Shown: piece after piece, positions 62,411 to 64,000 of the stretch | How the letters are laid out: every line of letters starts with the position of its first letter | Numbering within the stretch: the stretch's first letter is position 1 | Assembly (NCBI RefSeq): GCF_003589925.1 | Contig: NZ_CP032382.1 | Span: 7,068,001-7,132,000, forward strand | Direction of reading: 5' to 3' | From: Chryseolinea soli | GTDB taxonomy: Bacteria > Bacteroidota > Bacteroidia > Cytophagales > Cyclobacteriaceae | Length of the DNA: 64,000 nt | Translations under genes and position numbers: made by a program | Notes under the pieces: model-generated | Told to the model about the DNA's origin: nothing | Database searches by the model: none | Seen by the model: only the letters and a program-made list of their open reading frames with translations

Positions 62411-63595
62411 ATGCTGCGTGACAAGATCAAAGCATTGTCGGCCGAAATACTTCCGGAGATCATCCGGATCCGCAGGCATTTGCATCAGCATCCCGAGCTC
62501 TCGTTCCAGGAGCAGGCTACTTCAGCGTATATCAAGTCGCAGTTAGACCAGATCGGTATCTCCTGGCGGCCCATCGCCGATACCGGTGTTCTGGCAATTA
62601 TTGAGGGGCATACTCCGGCGTCCAACGTCGTGGCACTTCGCGCGGATATGGATGCGCTCCCCATACAGGAACTGAATGCAGTTGATTATGCATCAAAGAA
62701 TCCCGGCGTCATGCATGCCTGTGGTCATGATTTTCACACCTCGTCGTTGCTGGGAACAGCCGCGATCCTCCAGCGCTGCAAACAGGAATTCAACGGCACG
62801 GTAAAACTTCTATTTCAACCGGCAGAAGAAGTATTGCCTGGTGGAGCCACACGGATGATCAAGGAAGGTGCTTTGCGTGATCCCTCTCCTATCGCGGTCA
62901 TTGGTCAGCATGCCATGCCCCGACTTCCCGCCGGCAAGATCGGCATCCGGAAAGGCAAACACATGGCGTCGATGGACTCGCTCTATGTCCGCATCATCGG
63001 GAAGGGCGGTCATGGCGCTGAACCACACACAGTGATCGATCCGGTGGTGATTGCAGCGCATGTAATCATCGCCCTTCAACAAATTATCAGCCGTTCGGCA
63101 AACCCCAGGGAGCCGTCGGTGCTTTCATTTGGGCGGGTGATCGCCAACGGCGCCGTCAACGTCATTCCCGATGAAGTCTATATGGAAGGCACCTTCCGCG
63201 CCATGAACGAAACCTGGCGCGAAAAAGCACTGGGCCTCATTGCCAACATGGCGGAGAAAGTGACGTCGGCCATGGGCGGAACGTGCGAATTGCGCATCGA
63301 CCACGGCTATCCCGTGCTCGTCAATGAAGAAAGACTTGCCGCAAATCTCCGGGACTATGCCGTCGACTACCTTGGCGAAGAGAACGTGATCGATGAAGAC
63401 ATCTGGATGGCCGCCGAAGATTTTGCGTATTACGGACAAGTAGCCGATTCGTGTTTCTACCTGTGCGGCGTGGGCAATGTTGAAAAAGGGATCACGTCTT
63501 TGCTGCACACGCCAACGTTCAATGTGGATGAGAGTGCACTAGGCATGAGTACGGGGCTGATGGCCTACATGGCTTTGAAAAAACTCGGCAACTAA
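62411..63595 (+). CDS. M20-family amidohydrolase (N-acyl amino acid/IAA-amino acid hydrolase-like)
   Basis: 394 residues. Metal-binding and catalytic residues are visible: HACGHDFH (Cys104, His106), FQPAEE (Glu139-Glu140), IGQHAMP (His167) and LLHTPTFN (His near 364). It is the HipO/IAA-amino acid hydrolase branch (M20D), cutting an amide bond of an N-acyl amino acid. Start 9 bp after the DapA-like gene. Confidence 0.9.
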   Translation: MLRDKIKALSAEILPEIIRIRRHLHQHPELSFQEQATSAYIKSQLDQIGISWRPIADTGVLAIIEGHTPASNVVALRADMDALPIQELNAVDYASKNPGVMHACGHDFHTSSLLGTAAILQRCKQEFNGTVKLLFQPAEEVLPGGATRMIKEGALRDPSPIAVIGQHAMPRLPAGKIGIRKGKHMASMDSLYVRIIGKGGHGAEPHTVIDPVVIAAHVIIALQQIISRSANPREPSVLSFGRVIANGAVNVIPDEVYMEGTFRAMNETWREKALGLIANMAEKVTSAMGGTCELRIDHGYPVLVNEERLAANLRDYAVDYLGEENVIDEDIWMAAEDFAYYGQVADSCFYLCGVGNVEKGITSLLHTPTFNVDESALGMSTGLMAYMALKKLGN

Positions 63596-63613
63596 CCAAG
63601 AACGACAGTACGC

Positions 63614-64000
63614 ATGAGGTTTAGAAAAATGGAACGCCAGGATGTGCCGTCGGGGCTCGCCCTTTGCCGAAGTGCCACCTGGAATCAGCTCGCGCGCGAC
63701 TGGGAGATTTTTCTCACGCTAGATCCGGAAGGCAGCAGGGTGTGTGTGGATGACGACGAACATGTTATTGGCACGGTCACTACCCTCCGCTACAGCAATC
63801 ACTTTTCATGGATCGGGATGGTTTTGGTCGATCCGGCTCATCAACGAAAGGGCATTGGGCTCAAACTACTTGAACAGGCCCTCGAGATATTGAAGAATGA
63901 AGACAGTGTGAAGCTCGATGCTACCCCGGCCGGCCGGCAAGTCTACGTCAAACTTGGATTCAAGGATGAATACAGACTCAGCAGGATGTCGACCGCTTCT
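63614..64000 (+). CDS. GNAT-family N-acetyltransferase, N-terminal part
   Basis: 129 codons in the window, then cut by its right edge. Acetyl-CoA-binding signatures are visible: DDDEHVIGTVTTLRY, GMVLVDPAHQRKGIGLKLLEQAL (the Q/RxxGxG/A loop appears as QRKGIG) and a KLDATPAGRQVYVKLGF segment. It starts 18 bp after the amidohydrolase stop, so it belongs to the same cluster and may act on the same compound. Confidence 0.85.
   Translation, partial: MRFRKMERQDVPSGLALCRSATWNQLARDWEIFLTLDPEGSRVCVDDDEHVIGTVTTLRYSNHFSWIGMVLVDPAHQRKGIGLKLLEQALEILKNEDSVKLDATPAGRQVYVKLGFKDEYRLSRMSTAS

Noticed and set aside
1..64000. CRISPR arrays, rRNA, tRNA, prophage or intact insertion sequences
   Set aside because: No regularly spaced repeats, no rRNA-like or cloverleaf sequence, no integrase or transposase gene seen.

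Overview
The window looks like chromosome of a free-living member of the Bacteroidota, probably a Cytophagales-type soil or aquatic bacterium (inference). Supporting signs are two SusC/SusD pairs, a FecR anti-sigma/ECF sigma pair beside an STN-bearing SusC, many short lipoprotein signals, few Shine-Dalgarno sequences, and a TAnnTTTG-type -7 promoter element. No rRNA, tRNA, CRISPR array, prophage or intact insertion sequence was seen.

Layout. 1-1.0 kb: start of a VOC-family gene and a frameshifted dihydrofolate-reductase-like pseudogene. 1.0-4.3 kb: a lipoprotein and a class A penicillin-binding protein. 4.4-13.7 kb: an iron region with a siderophore receptor plus PepSY membrane protein, then a run of porin, Rieske protein, imelysin, di-haem oxidoreductase and LuxR-type response regulator, with a ferritin divergent from it. 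13.7-15.6 kb: a palindromic repeat, a NUDIX hydrolase and a possibly acquired quinone-oxidoreductase-like gene. 16-24.2 kb: SusCD locus with FecR, ECF sigma and a TPR lipoprotein. 24.2-31.9 kb: a structured GC-rich non-coding stretch, then a complete histidine operon in the order hisL-G-D-C-B-H-A-F-IE, preceded by a 25-residue leader peptide with five consecutive histidines and an attenuator hairpin. 31.9-39.8 kb: a disulfide-reductase-fold flavoprotein without its redox cysteines, a histidine kinase with an extra C-terminal domain, a PAP2 phosphatase, a DUF937-like protein, riboflavin synthase, a small membrane protein/winged-helix pair and a DUF72 protein. 39.8-48.6 kb: a second SusCD locus followed by a large FG-GAP/UnbV lipoprotein, separated from susD by a strong terminator. 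48.9-54.7 kb: cysS, yidD, an ECF sigma with a membrane partner, a DJ-1/PfpI protein lacking its nucleophile and a SPOR-OmpA fusion. 54.7-60.3 kb: a long non-coding gap and several secreted or membrane proteins, including a very short HlyD-type adaptor. 60.3-64 kb: a four-gene cluster (epimerase-like, DapA-like, M20 amidohydrolase, GNAT cut by the window end) that looks like an uncharacterised small-molecule pathway.

How the genes work together. The iron region could move iron across the outer membrane (receptor), handle redox and reduction in the envelope (PepSY protein, Rieske, di-haem protein, imelysin) and store it (ferritin). The histidine operon is a self-contained pathway whose leader gives a direct model for histidine-responsive attenuation. 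The most noteworthy items are the His-rich leader and attenuator on an enteric-order his operon, and several intact proteins that have lost family-defining catalytic or structural parts: the cysteine-free flavoprotein at 31878-33362, the Cys-to-Gly DJ-1 protein at 52459-53262, the hairpin-less adaptor at 59271-59948, and the Lys-less epimerase at 60309-61322.
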